Shown: positions 50,733-59,717, counted from the stretch's first letter. The stretch is DNA of 64,000 nt from Labilithrix sp. (GCA_019637175.1 JAHBWD010000012.1:62001-126000), one strand, 5' to 3'. Program-made: numbers and translations. Notes: generated by a model not told the origin, from the sequence alone.

Positions 50733-53336
50733 ATGTGTGGAGTGATCGGCCTGGTCTACGAGCACGCGCGCGACGATCTCGGGCAGATCGCCGCGGAGCT
50801 CCTGCGAACGCTCGAGTACCGCGGCTACGACTCGACGGGCGCCGCGATCCAAGGCGACGGCGACGACGTCGTCTTGGTCAAGGGCGTCGGCGCGCCGTCG
50901 GTGATGGTGCACGATCTCGGCATCACGAAGATGCGCGGGCGCGCGTTCTGCGGGCAGGTCCGGTGGGCGACGTTCGGCGCCGTCACCACCGAGAACTCGC
51001 AGCCGCACGTCGTGCGCTGCAAGTCGTTCCTGTACGGCGCGCACAACGGCAACGTCACCAACTGCGACGATCTCAAGACGTGGCTCTCGAGCGAGGGCCA
51101 CGCCGTGCTCTCGGACAACGACGGCGAGATGGTCGTGCACACCGTCGAGCACTTCTTCGCGCGCGAGCTCGAGCGCTCACGGGAGAAGAACGCCGACGCG
51201 AGGCGCGCGTGCATGCGCGCGGCGATCCTCGCCGCGGCCGCGAAGCTCGAGGGCTCGTTCGCCGCGGTCATCGTCGATCCGGTCACGCGCGTCATGTGGG
51301 CCGTCAAGCAGGGCTCGAGCCTCTACTTCGGCGTCGGCAGCGACGCGGTGGGCGGCCGCTTCGCGATCGCCTCGTCGGATCTGTCGTCGGTGCTCAAGCT
51401 CACGCGCGTCGTCGTGCCGATCACCGAGGGCGAGCTCGTCGAGTACGACCCTGCCTCGCACCGCATCTACGCAGTCGAGGATCGGACGATCAAGACGCCC
51501 ACGGGAGCGGTGCGCCTCGCGGCCGGCGAGCCGATCGATCGCGAGCCGGTGCGGAGCCGCCTGCGCGCCAAGGACACGGCGCTCGTCCCTCCTTTCGAAA
51601 CGTTCATGGATCAGGAGATCAGCGCGCAAGAGCAGACGGCGCGCGACGTCGTGACGCTCTTCCTCGGCGGCTCCGACGCCGCGCGCGCCGCCGGGCCTCG
51701 CGGCGATCTCCCCGCGTGGAGCTCGCGCCTCGACGCCCTGCGCGATCAGTACGACGACGATCGCATCCGCGCGCAGTTCTACGAGCTCGTCGACACGCCC
51801 GCGTTCCGCGCGCAGCTCGAGGGCGCGCCGGAGGTGATCGCGCGCAGCACGCAGCTCTGCTCCGCGGAGGCGGGCTTCTTCGCCGATCTCCTCCCGATGG
51901 CGCGCGATCGCGCCGACACGCTCGCCGTGCGCCTGCTCGATGCGATGCTCGAGGCCGACGAGGTGCGCGAGTACGCCGAGGCGATCGACCGCTTCGGCGA
52001 GATGTGCACCCGCGCCGCCGGCGCGCGCGGGCGCATCTACGTCATCTGCTGTGGGAGCAGCTACCACGCGGCCAAGGCCGCGAGCCTCTTCTTCAACGAG
52101 CTCGCGCGCGTCGAGCTCACGCCCATCCTCCCTGGCGAGTTCCGCGCGCAGTCGTCGCGCTCGCTCCAAGACGGCGATCTCGTGATCGCGGTCAGCCAGA
52201 GCGGCGAGACGAAGGATCTCATCGACGTCCTCAACGACGTCATCGCGTCGGGCCACGCGGTCGAGCGCATCGCGCTCGTCAACAACGTCAACTCGACGCT
52301 CGCGCAGGAGAAGAGCGACCTCGTCATCCCGCTCCGGTGCGGCCCCGAGATCGCGGTGCCCGCGACGAAGAGCTTCATGAACCAGATGGTGGCCTTCTAC
52401 TGCCTCGCGCTCCACGTCGCCGAGCGCCGCGTCGATCGACTGGGCAAAGACGCCGCCGATCGCGAGCGCATCCGCGCCGATCTCGCGGTGCGCCGCGAGA
52501 AGCTCGGCTCGCTGCCGACGCTCATCCGCGAGACCGTCGGCAGCACCGAGACGGAGATCGATCTCGCCGCCAAGCTCCTCTTCCTCGCGCCGAGCATCCA
52601 CCTGCTCGCCACGCGCGTCTCCGCGGTCGCGAAGGAAGGGGCGCTCAAGATCCGCGAGGTCGTCCTCAACCACACCGAGGGCTTCGAGGCCTCCGAGTTC
52701 AAGCACGGCCCCAACACGATCCTCGGCTTCAACACCGTGCTCGGCCCCGGGCGCGTCGACGCGATGCTCAAGCGCCTCGGCCACATCCTGCGCAGCGTCG
52801 TCTCGCAGGCGACCGAGGCCGGCCTCGGCCCCGACTCGGTCGAGCGCCTGATCCAGACGGCGACCGACTGGGTGCTCTCTCCCACCTCGACGCCCTTCTC
52901 GCTTTCGGCGGCGGAGAAGGCGATCTTCGAGCGCGCGTTCGACCGCGGCGATCTCGTCGCCGAGCTCTACGCCGACTACCCGCTCGTCTACGTCACCGGG
53001 CCCGACGAGCGCGACGTCGCGCTCACCGTCTCGCAGATCAACACCCACAAGATCCGCGGCGCGTGCACCGTGGTGATCGCCGAAGATCACCCGGCGCTCA
53101 AGGGCGCGGCGACGAAGGCGCCGGCCGACAACGCGTCGTATCAGTCGGTGTACGTCACGCTGCCGCGCACGGGCGACACGCTGATGGCGACGTTCTCCGC
53201 GACCGTCGCGCTCCAGCGGCTCGCCTTGAAGATGAGCCTGCTCAAGAAGCACTACCTCGATCGGCTCGGCATCGCCGAGCACGGCGTGCACCCCGACGTT
53301 CCGAAGAACGTCAGCAAGTCGATCACGGTCGACTGA
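50733..53336 (+). CDS. glmS: GlmS-like glucosamine-fructose-6-phosphate aminotransferase, long and divergent
   Basis: An 867-residue protein against about 610 for usual GlmS. Cys2 (MCGVIGLVYE) is the glutaminase nucleophile. EYRGYDSTG, RWAT (77-80), HNGNVTN and DGEMVVH follow. The sequence after RWAT reads FG instead of HG, so the usual His is Phe81. The isomerase half shows YVICCGSSYHAAKAAS, VSQSGETKDL, VAKEGALKIREVVLNHTEG and EFKHGP, ending KSITVD as in GlmS. An insertion of about 90-100 residues (around 305-425), helical and acidic, lies between the halves, and a smaller one lies in the second sugar domain near 690-760. The likely reaction is amino transfer from glutamine to a ketose phosphate, but the substrate may differ from fructose-6-phosphate. 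Confidence 0.85.
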   Translation: MCGVIGLVYEHARDDLGQIAAELLRTLEYRGYDSTGAAIQGDGDDVVLVKGVGAPSVMVHDLGITKMRGRAFCGQVRWATFGAVTTENSQPHVVRCKSFLYGAHNGNVTNCDDLKTWLSSEGHAVLSDNDGEMVVHTVEHFFARELERSREKNADARRACMRAAILAAAAKLEGSFAAVIVDPVTRVMWAVKQGSSLYFGVGSDAVGGRFAIASSDLSSVLKLTRVVVPITEGELVEYDPASHRIYAVEDRTIKTPTGAVRLAAGEPIDREPVRSRLRAKDTALVPPFETFMDQEISAQEQTARDVVTLFLGGSDAARAAGPRGDLPAWSSRLDALRDQYDDDRIRAQFYELVDTPAFRAQLEGAPEVIARSTQLCSAEAGFFADLLPMARDRADTLAVRLLDAMLEADEVREYAEAIDRFGEMCTRAAGARGRIYVICCGSSYHAAKAASLFFNELARVELTPILPGEFRAQSSRSLQDGDLVIAVSQSGETKDLIDVLNDVIASGHAVERIALVNNVNSTLAQEKSDLVIPLRCGPEIAVPATKSFMNQMVAFYCLALHVAERRVDRLGKDAADRERIRADLAVRREKLGSLPTLIRETVGSTETEIDLAAKLLFLAPSIHLLATRVSAVAKEGALKIREVVLNHTEGFEASEFKHGPNTILGFNTVLGPGRVDAMLKRLGHILRSVVSQATEAGLGPDSVERLIQTATDWVLSPTSTPFSLSAAEKAIFERAFDRGDLVAELYADYPLVYVTGPDERDVALTVSQINTHKIRGACTVVIAEDHPALKGAATKAPADNASYQSVYVTLPRTGDTLMATFSATVALQRLALKMSLLKKHYLDRLGIAEHGVHPDVPKNVSKSITVD

Positions 53337-53339
53337 TCT

Positions 53340-55712
53340 TCATCTTCGCTTCGGATCGAAGTACGGCTTCGTGCCCTCGAAGAGCGCCGCGAACGCGTCG
53401 TCTTTGATCGGCGTGTCGTGCGCCCACGCGGTGAAGCGGAAGGGCATCGACGACTCGAACATCGCCCAGAGCGACTCGTCGGGCACGCGCCGCGGCGGAT
53501 CGGGCACGTCGTCGGGGATCGAGAAGACCGCGTCGTAGGTCGCCGTGGAGACGCCGTGCGGCGTGAGCAGCGGCGAGATGAACGTGCAGCCCGGATCGTA
53601 GCCGTGCTCGGGCGCCGGCGTCTTGATCACCATGTTGACCTCCGCCGCCGCGTTCCGATGCATGAACGGCGGGCGGAAGCTGTGCTCGGTGACCTCCCAG
53701 CGACCGGGGAAGACGACGAAGTCGGCGATCGCGCGCCCGCGGTCGTCGAGCGGCGCGCTGAGCACCGTCAGGATCGACGGATCCGGGTGATCGAAGCGCA
53801 CGGCGCCCATCGCGGAGAAGAAGGAGAGATCGTACGTGAACGGCGCGTGGTTGCCGTGCCACGCGACGACGTCGAACGGCGAGAACGGCTGCGTCGCTTC
53901 GAAGAGGCGGCCGCCGGTCTTCGTGATCACGGAGAAGCCCGAAGGGCACGCGCGATCCTCGAACGAAGCCGACGGCGCCAAGAAGTGCCGCGCGTCGGCG
54001 AGGCCGTTGGATCCGATGAGGCCTCGCTCGGGGAGGACGAAGCGCCGCCCGTAGACCTCGAGCACCCAGCCTCGCCCTTTGCCTTCGGGGAGGCCGACCG
54101 CGAGCTTGATCCCGCGCGGGATGATCGCGATCGTGCCCTGCGGAACGCGCAGCCACCCGAGCTCGGTGCGGATCTCGAGCGTTCCCTCCTGCGGGACGAT
54201 CAAGAGATCGCCGTCGCTGCTCGAGAGCGCGCGATCGCGCATGTCGGCGTTCGCGGCGTAGAGGTGGACGGCCCAGCCGGGGCCGCTCACCGGATCGCCC
54301 GCGCCGCCGAGCGTGACGAGGCCGTCGAGGAAGTCGACGCTCGCCCCCGTCGGGATCGGCATCGGCCGCCAGCGCGTGCGGTTCGGCTCGACGTCGCCGA
54401 GCGGCGCCGCGAAGCGCGACGCGGGCAGCGCGTTCATCGGGCCGTGCGCGAACGAAGGGCGGACGCGGTACATCCACACGCGCGAGTTCTCCGCGTTCTT
54501 CACGGTGAACGGCGTCCCGTTGAGGAGCTCCGGGTAGAGGCCGTACGGCGCGCGACGGGGCGCGTTCTGGCGAAGCGGGAGCGCGCCCTCGAGGGCCTCC
54601 GACGCGTGGGTCGATCCGAAGCCCGAGAGCGTCGCGAGGGCCTCCGGAGCGCGAAGCGGCGGAGGCGACGAGGGCGACGCGCCCGTGAACGCCGCGCTCA
54701 GCGCGGCCGTGAGCGAAGCCTGATCGACATGCGAGGCGCGCGCCACCGTCTCCGCGACGCGCGCGAGCGCGTCGCGCGGCAGCCCGAGCGCCTCGAGCGA
54801 CGCCGGCGCGCCCGTCGCGATCGCGAGGCGCTCGAGGCCGCGAACCGGATCGACGACGCCGAGCGCGCGCGCGATCGCGAGCATCGCGCGCGGCGCGGCC
54901 TCGCGACGGAGGCGCGTCACGTGCGGCAAGAGAACGGCGTGCGTGCGCGCGTGCGGCAGGCCGAACGATCCGCCGAGGACGTGACAGAGCTTGTGATGAA
55001 CGCCTCCGCCGGCGTCGGCGAACGCGACGCCCGCGAGGTAGGCGCCCTCGAGCGCGTCGTCGCGCGCGCTCGCGTCTTCCCGGCTCGCGACGAGGCGCAC
55101 CGCGCTCGACGCGAGCAGACGAAGCGCCTCCTCCGCCGTCGCCTCGGTCGCGCGATCGAGGCTCTTCGACCAGAGCGCCTCGACGGCGTGCGCCATCGCG
55201 TTCCAGAGGCTCGGGATCGTCACGTCGAGCGGCAACGAGAGCGTGAGCGAGGGATCGTAGACGACCAGCGCAGGCCGCACGCGCTCGTCGCGCCCCGTTT
55301 TCTTCTCGCCGCCGCGCGTGATCCCGTACACCGGCGTCATCTCCGATCCCGCGTACGTCGTCGGCACCGCCGCGACGCGGATCGGCGTCGAGAGCGCGAC
55401 CGCCTTCGCGAGGCCGATCGCCGAGCCTCCGCCGACGGCGAGCGCCACGTCGGCCTCGAGCTTCGCGATCTCGCGCGACGCCTCGGCGGCGATCGCCTCG
55501 GGCACGTGCTCCTTCGCGATCGCGAGGACGCCGGCGCTTCGCGCGCCGAGCTGCTCCGCGAGCCGCGTCGCGAGCGCCTTGCGCCCGGGCGCGCACACGA
55601 CGACGACCTTCTTGGCGTCGATCGCGTCGATCGCCTCGCTCAGGCGCTGCGAGGCGCCTGCGCCGAAGAGGATCGTCGCTCCGCCGCGCTTGATCGAGAA
55701 CTCGCGTCCCAT
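53340..55712 (-). CDS. Fusion protein: maleylacetate reductase (N-terminal) and homogentisate 1,2-dioxygenase (C-terminal)
   Basis: A single 790-residue frame from ATG 55712. Residues 1 to about 345 are an iron-alcohol-dehydrogenase-type maleylacetate reductase: nucleotide loop VALAVGGGSAIGLAKAVAL, PTTYAGSEMTPVYGIT, NAMAHAVEALWS (His175) and HHKLCHVLGGSFGLPHARTH (His244, His254 and His258 nearby). Residues about 362-790 are a homogentisate dioxygenase: LSGFGSTHASEALEGALPL, PYGLYPELLNGTPFT, FDVVAWHGNHAPFTYDL (catalytic His619), FRPPFMHRNAAAEVNM (His685 and Glu691) and LTPHGVST (His719). The iron triad is intact. There is no internal stop, and no plausible start codon at the joint (about 54630-54680). 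The two enzymes act in different ring-cleavage routes, so their covalent link is unexpected. Confidence 0.88.
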   Translation of the reverse strand: MGREFSIKRGGATILFGAGASQRLSEAIDAIDAKKVVVVCAPGRKALATRLAEQLGARSAGVLAIAKEHVPEAIAAEASREIAKLEADVALAVGGGSAIGLAKAVALSTPIRVAAVPTTYAGSEMTPVYGITRGGEKKTGRDERVRPALVVYDPSLTLSLPLDVTIPSLWNAMAHAVEALWSKSLDRATEATAEEALRLLASSAVRLVASREDASARDDALEGAYLAGVAFADAGGGVHHKLCHVLGGSFGLPHARTHAVLLPHVTRLRREAAPRAMLAIARALGVVDPVRGLERLAIATGAPASLEALGLPRDALARVAETVARASHVDQASLTAALSAAFTGASPSSPPPLRAPEALATLSGFGSTHASEALEGALPLRQNAPRRAPYGLYPELLNGTPFTVKNAENSRVWMYRVRPSFAHGPMNALPASRFAAPLGDVEPNRTRWRPMPIPTGASVDFLDGLVTLGGAGDPVSGPGWAVHLYAANADMRDRALSSSDGDLLIVPQEGTLEIRTELGWLRVPQGTIAIIPRGIKLAVGLPEGKGRGWVLEVYGRRFVLPERGLIGSNGLADARHFLAPSASFEDRACPSGFSVITKTGGRLFEATQPFSPFDVVAWHGNHAPFTYDLSFFSAMGAVRFDHPDPSILTVLSAPLDDRGRAIADFVVFPGRWEVTEHSFRPPFMHRNAAAEVNMVIKTPAPEHGYDPGCTFISPLLTPHGVSTATYDAVFSIPDDVPDPPRRVPDESLWAMFESSMPFRFTAWAHDTPIKDDAFAALFEGTKPYFDPKRR

Positions 55713-55787
55713 CGTGACTCGTTGGCCTAGCACATTCCCGCTGGAGCTTCTCACGATGACGCCTCGAACGTAGCCTTCGAACGGATC

Positions 55788-57251
55788 ATGAACGCTTTTC
55801 CCGAGACCATCCCCGCGCTCCTCGCGTGGCGCGCCGCCGCGGCGGGGTCGCGCCCGTGGCTCTTCTACGAGAGCGACTCGTGGACGCTCGCCGACGTCGC
55901 CGCCCTCGTCGATCGCTACGCGACCGGCCTCGCCGATCGCGGCGTCGGCCCGGGCGATCGCGTCGCGATGATCCTCGGCAACCACCCCGACACGATCTTC
56001 ACGTGGCTCGCGACGAGCCAGCTCGGCGCGATCGCCGCGCCGCTCAACCCCGCGTTCAAGGCGCCCGAGATCGCCGCGCTCCGAGAGCTCGTCGGTCCGC
56101 GCGTCGTCGTCGCGGAGCCGTCGTTCGCGATCGAAGGCGCGATCGCGCCCGCGGACCTCGCGGCCGCCGGATCGGGCGCGCCGCGTGCGCGCGTGTCGCC
56201 CGACGACGTCGCGGTCTTGCTCGCGACCTCCGGCACCACCGGCGCGCCGAAGGCCGTCGCGCAGACCCATCGAACGTATGCGCTCACCGCGGAGGCGTTC
56301 CCCGCGTGGCTCGGCCTCGACGAGCGCGATCGCCTGCTCGCCGCGCTCCCGCTCTTCCACGTCAACGCGCAGGCGTACGCGACGATGGGCGCGCTCGGCG
56401 CCGGCGCGTCGCTCGCGCTGCTCGCGAAGTTCTCGGCGTCGCGCTTCTGGGAAGACGCGAAGCGCCTCGGGGCGACGCAGTTCAACGCCGTCGGCGCGAT
56501 CGTGAAGATCCTCCTCGCGGCGCCCGCGCGCGACGCCGATCGCGATCACGCGATCCGCAAGTGCTACGCCGCGCTCGCGCTCCCCGAAGCCGAGCACCGC
56601 GCGTTCGAAGAGCGCTTCGGGCTCTCGATGATCGTCGGCTACGGCATGTCGGAGACGACGTTCGGCACGATCTGGCCGCGCGATCGCCCCGCGCGCTACG
56701 GCACGATGGGCGTCCTCCGGCAGCACCCTCGGCTCGGCGAGATCAACCGCGCGCGCGTCGTGCGCGACGACGGGAGCGACGCGAGCGACGACGAGACCGG
56801 CGAGCTCTGGCTCGCGAACCCGGCGACGATGCGCGGCTACTGGAACGCGCCCGCCGAGACGGCGGCGGTGCGCGAAGGCGCGTGGCTCAAGACGGGCGAT
56901 CTCGTGCGTCGCGATCGCGACGGTCACTTCACGTTCGTCGCGCGCAAGAAGGAGGTGATCCGCCGGCGCGGAGAGAACGTCGCCGCCGCGGAGATCGAGG
57001 TCGTGCTCGCGAGTCATCCGTCGGTGCGCGAGGCGGCCGCGCTCGGCGTGCCCTCTTCGCTCGGCGAAGAAGAGATCGTCGCGTTCGTCTCGCCGCGCCC
57101 GGGCGCGACGATCGACGTCGAGGCGCTCCGCGCGTGGACGCGCGAGCGCCTCGCCGACTTCAAGGTGCCGAGCGTCATCCACGTGAGAGCAGAGCTTCCG
57201 CGCACCGCGACCGAGCGGATCGCGAAGCACCTGCTCAGAAAAGAGCTGTAG
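55788..57251 (+). CDS. AMP-forming acyl-CoA synthetase/ligase (CaiC-like)
   Basis: A 487-residue ANL-family enzyme, a bit shorter than most. ATP loop VLLATSGTTGAPKAVAQTH, LPLFHVNAQAYATMGALGAG, the adenylate motif IVGYGMSETTFGTIWPRD, the hinge region AWLKTGDLVRRDRDGHFTFV, ARKKEVIRRRGENVAAAEIE and the C-terminal catalytic lysine segment LPRTATERIAKHLLRKEL are all present. The overall pattern is nearest to crotonobetaine/carnitine-CoA ligase-like proteins. It is divergent from the fused dehydrogenase/dioxygenase gene with only 75 bases between, so a shared regulator is likely. It could activate an aromatic or short-chain acid for that pathway; that is inference. Confidence 0.93.
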   Translation: MNAFPETIPALLAWRAAAAGSRPWLFYESDSWTLADVAALVDRYATGLADRGVGPGDRVAMILGNHPDTIFTWLATSQLGAIAAPLNPAFKAPEIAALRELVGPRVVVAEPSFAIEGAIAPADLAAAGSGAPRARVSPDDVAVLLATSGTTGAPKAVAQTHRTYALTAEAFPAWLGLDERDRLLAALPLFHVNAQAYATMGALGAGASLALLAKFSASRFWEDAKRLGATQFNAVGAIVKILLAAPARDADRDHAIRKCYAALALPEAEHRAFEERFGLSMIVGYGMSETTFGTIWPRDRPARYGTMGVLRQHPRLGEINRARVVRDDGSDASDDETGELWLANPATMRGYWNAPAETAAVREGAWLKTGDLVRRDRDGHFTFVARKKEVIRRRGENVAAAEIEVVLASHPSVREAAALGVPSSLGEEEIVAFVSPRPGATIDVEALRAWTRERLADFKVPSVIHVRAELPRTATERIAKHLLRKEL

Positions 57252-57268
57252 TACCTTCGTTCGCGTCC

Positions 57269-58714
57269 ATGAGCTCGGACCCGCCGCCTCCGACCTATCG
57301 GCCGAGCACGGCGCCGCGCGCGCCCAGCATCTCGCCGCCGGAGCCCGAGCCCGAGGAGGCCGAAGAGGCCGAGACGCCGTCCGAGGATCCGGAGCCTCGC
57401 GCGACGCTGGTGCCCGGCGCCGCCGACGTCGATCCGCGCGAGACGTTCGAACGCCACCTCGTCCGTGAGATCCTCGGCGCCGAGCGCTTCCGCGCGCTGC
57501 TCCTCTTCCTCATCCCGACGATCGCGCTCTTCGCGCTCGTGATCGCGTCGGGCGTGTACCCGGAGAAGCTCGCGTCGGTGCTGCACGGCAACTTCGACCG
57601 CGCGCCCATCGGCCTCTTCCTCATCGTGGTCGCCGGCTTCGAGCTCTACGTGCTCGTCTGGATCCGCGGCCTGCTCCGGCGCGGCGAGCGGCCGGGCGCG
57701 GCGCGCCGCTACGGCCACGCGTTCGTGGAGACGAGCCTGCCGACCGCCGTCATCCTCTACTACTCGTGGATGGACGGGCCGATCGGCGCGCTCTTGATGC
57801 CCTCCGCGTTCGTCTACTCGATCTTCATCCTGCTCTCGACGCTCGGCCTCGACTTCTTCTTGTGCACGTTCACCGGTCTCGTCGCCGCGGCCGAGTACGG
57901 CGCGATCGCGTTCTTCTGGGGAACGAACGACACGCGCGTCGCCGAGCCCGCGCTCTCGTCGCTCCCGCATCACACGGCGAAGGCGCTCGTGCTCCTCGTG
58001 AGCGGCGTCGCCGCCGGCTTCGTCGCGCGGCGCCTCCGCAAGAGCTTCACGAGCGCGATCGAGTCCGTCGGCGAGCGCGCGCGCATCCTCGGCGTCTTCG
58101 GGCAGCACGTCTCGCCCGAGGTCGTCGACCGCTTGGTGACGGGCAAGGCCGAGGTGAAGAGCGAGCTCCGATCGGTCTGCGTGATGTTCCTCGACATCCG
58201 CAACTTCACCGCGTTCGCCGAGTCGAGGAGCCCCGACGAGGTCGTCGACTACTTGAACGTCGTCTTCGAATCGACGATCGAGGCGATCGTGAGCCGTCAC
58301 GGCATCGTGAACAAATTCCTCGGCGACGGCTTCATGGCCGTCTTCGGCGCGCCGATCATCGAAGACGACGCGAGCCGCGCCGCCGTCGACGCCGCGCTCG
58401 ACATCATCGAGCGCGTCGAGCGCCTCGTCGCCGAGGGCAAGATCCCTCCGACGACCGTGGGCATCGGCCTCCACACCGGCGAGGCGGTCGTCGGCAACAT
58501 CGGATCGGCGCAGCGCAAGGAGTACACGGTCATCGGCGACGCGGTGAACGTCGCGTCACGCATCGAGGCGCTCAACAAGCAGCTCGGCTCGCGCGTGCTC
58601 GCGTCCGACGAGACTTGGTCGGCGAGCGGGCGCGACGACATCGAAGCGATCGCGCACGAGCCCGTTCAGGTGCGCGGGCGGCAGAAGCCGGTTCGAATCT
58701 GGCAGCTCGCGTGA
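57269..58714 (+). CDS. Membrane class III adenylate cyclase
   Basis: A 481-residue protein from ATG 57269, 17 bases after the ligase gene. An acidic, Pro-rich N-terminus (1-60) precedes six membrane segments (about 75-95, 112-133, 152-167, 172-190, 195-218, 236-255). The catalytic domain (about 295-481) has the metal aspartates in VCVMFLDIRNFTAFAES (Asp309) and NKFLGDGFMAVFGAP (Asp353), the adenine-choosing Lys349 and Asp424, and the transition-state Asn427 and Arg431 in IGDAVNVASRIEAL. The residues favour ATP as substrate, giving cAMP. A segment ARILGVFGQHVSPEVVDRL links the membrane part and the domain, as in other bacterial cyclases. The input signal is unknown. Confidence 0.94.
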   Translation: MSSDPPPPTYRPSTAPRAPSISPPEPEPEEAEEAETPSEDPEPRATLVPGAADVDPRETFERHLVREILGAERFRALLLFLIPTIALFALVIASGVYPEKLASVLHGNFDRAPIGLFLIVVAGFELYVLVWIRGLLRRGERPGAARRYGHAFVETSLPTAVILYYSWMDGPIGALLMPSAFVYSIFILLSTLGLDFFLCTFTGLVAAAEYGAIAFFWGTNDTRVAEPALSSLPHHTAKALVLLVSGVAAGFVARRLRKSFTSAIESVGERARILGVFGQHVSPEVVDRLVTGKAEVKSELRSVCVMFLDIRNFTAFAESRSPDEVVDYLNVVFESTIEAIVSRHGIVNKFLGDGFMAVFGAPIIEDDASRAAVDAALDIIERVERLVAEGKIPPTTVGIGLHTGEAVVGNIGSAQRKEYTVIGDAVNVASRIEALNKQLGSRVLASDETWSASGRDDIEAIAHEPVQVRGRQKPVRIWQLA

Positions 58715-58781
58715 CGCGGGGTCTGACGACAAAGGGTCGTCAGACCGTTGCCTGTTCCGACGCGCTCGAAGCCTCGCGCTC

Positions 58782-59051
58782 TCAGAAGCCGTAGGGATCT
58801 TCGGGCGTACCCCACGTGCGGAGCACCTCGGACTCGTCTTCCCAGATCGCCGGAGGGAGGCTCGACTCGAGGCGAGCCGGAGCATCGACCGCGGCGCTCG
58901 TCACCGTCGTCGTCGAGACCGCGTGAGCGAGCTCGGCGTCCATCGCGTCGAAGATGTCCGGCGCCTTCGCCCGCGGCCCCTGCGCTCCGGCTCCACACCC
59001 GCCGAGCATCATCGCCGCAAGAAGCACCCCGAACGATCCCACCAGCTTCAT
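58782..59051 (-). CDS. Small hypothetical lipoprotein
   Basis: An 89-residue product from ATG 59051. The signal MKLVGSFGVLLAAMMLGGC gives Cys19. The mature part is short and acidic: KAPDIFDAMDAELAHAVSTT, then RLESSLPPAIWEDESEVLRT and WGTPEDPYGF. There are no further cysteines. It is probably a small envelope protein of unknown role. The upstream ribosome site is weak. It lies at the 3' side of the minus-strand genes that follow the kinase operon, separated from the cytochrome-like gene by 104 bases. Confidence 0.75.
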   Translation of the reverse strand: MKLVGSFGVLLAAMMLGGCGAGAQGPRAKAPDIFDAMDAELAHAVSTTTVTSAAVDAPARLESSLPPAIWEDESEVLRTWGTPEDPYGF

Positions 59052-59155
59052 GACATGTGGGATAGCACGCGACCACAGACCCGCAAGCCGCACTCGTGCG
59101 CTTCGAACGATCCCGCGGACCTCGAGGTGAGCCTCCGGCGATCCACGCGCGCCCT

Positions 59156-59653
59156 TCATGGGCCGGCGCCTTGGGCGATCCACGCTTCGACGATCTCGCG
59201 CGCGGCGGGATCGAGCGGCTCGCCTCCTCGGGGCATGCGGTCGCCGCACGCGCCGTCGTCGCACGCGGGGATGTCGCAGAAGCTCCCTTCGAGCTTTCGA
59301 ATCAGGTAGCTGTTCGCCGGATCGTTCGGCTTCACGAAGCGCATCGACGGAACGCGCGCCGGTCCGCGCTCGAGCAGCGCCGCGCGGATCTCGGCCGCGT
59401 CGTCGGTGCTCCCCTTCGCGCCGAGGTAGATGCCGTGGTCGTTGCCTCCCTTGGCCCCGTGACACGCGCCGAACACGCAGCTCTGACCGAAGACGGGCAA
59501 CACGTCGCGCTCGAACGAGACCGCGCGCGATCCCGCCGCGCTCGTCGCGGACGACGTATGGCCCACGCACTGCGCTTCGCTCGACGCCGGAGGCGACGAG
59601 CACGCAACCCCAGTCACCACGATGCACGCGAAAGCGATCTTCCTGACGAACAT
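59156..59653 (-). CDS. Lipoprotein with CX4CH cytochrome-c-like motif
   Basis: A 165-residue product from ATG 59653 with AGGAGG seven bases upstream. The signal MFVRKIAFACIVVTGVAC gives the lipid Cys18. The domain then starts VSFERDVLPVFGQSCVFGAC, followed by HGAKGGNDHGIYLG, so the motif is C-x4-C-H and not the usual CXXCH. Later segments MRFVKPNDPANSYLIRKLEG, FCDIPACDDGACGDRMPRGG and REIVEAWIAQGA match the PSD1/planctomycete-type cytochrome-c-like domains seen in many myxobacterial and planctomycete proteins. Whether heme is bound with this spacing is unclear. A structured leader precedes it (59681-59773). Confidence 0.86.
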   Translation of the reverse strand: MFVRKIAFACIVVTGVACSSPPASSEAQCVGHTSSATSAAGSRAVSFERDVLPVFGQSCVFGACHGAKGGNDHGIYLGAKGSTDDAAEIRAALLERGPARVPSMRFVKPNDPANSYLIRKLEGSFCDIPACDDGACGDRMPRGGEPLDPAAREIVEAWIAQGAGP

Positions 59654-59680
59654 GACTCCTCCTCGAGACGGATCCGAGCC

Positions 59681-59706
59681 GCCGGGCGCCGTCCCTTGCG
59701 CCCGGC
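59681..59706. promoter_or_regulatory. Strong hairpin in the 5' leader of the cytochrome-like gene
   Basis: GCCGGGCGC (59681-59689) pairs perfectly with GCGCCCGGC (59698-59706), giving a nine-base stem with an eight-base loop, about 28 bases before the ATG at 59653 on the minus strand. No T-run follows, so a leader structure or a weak terminator for the upstream operon are both possible. Confidence 0.4.
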
Positions 59707-59717
59707 AGCGCGGATCG

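Noticed and set aside
55713..57230. Extension of the reductase-dioxygenase frame upstream of ATG 55712
   Set aside because: The extra 506 codons lie opposite the acyl-CoA ligase gene and show antisense-type composition; the reductase begins naturally at 55712.
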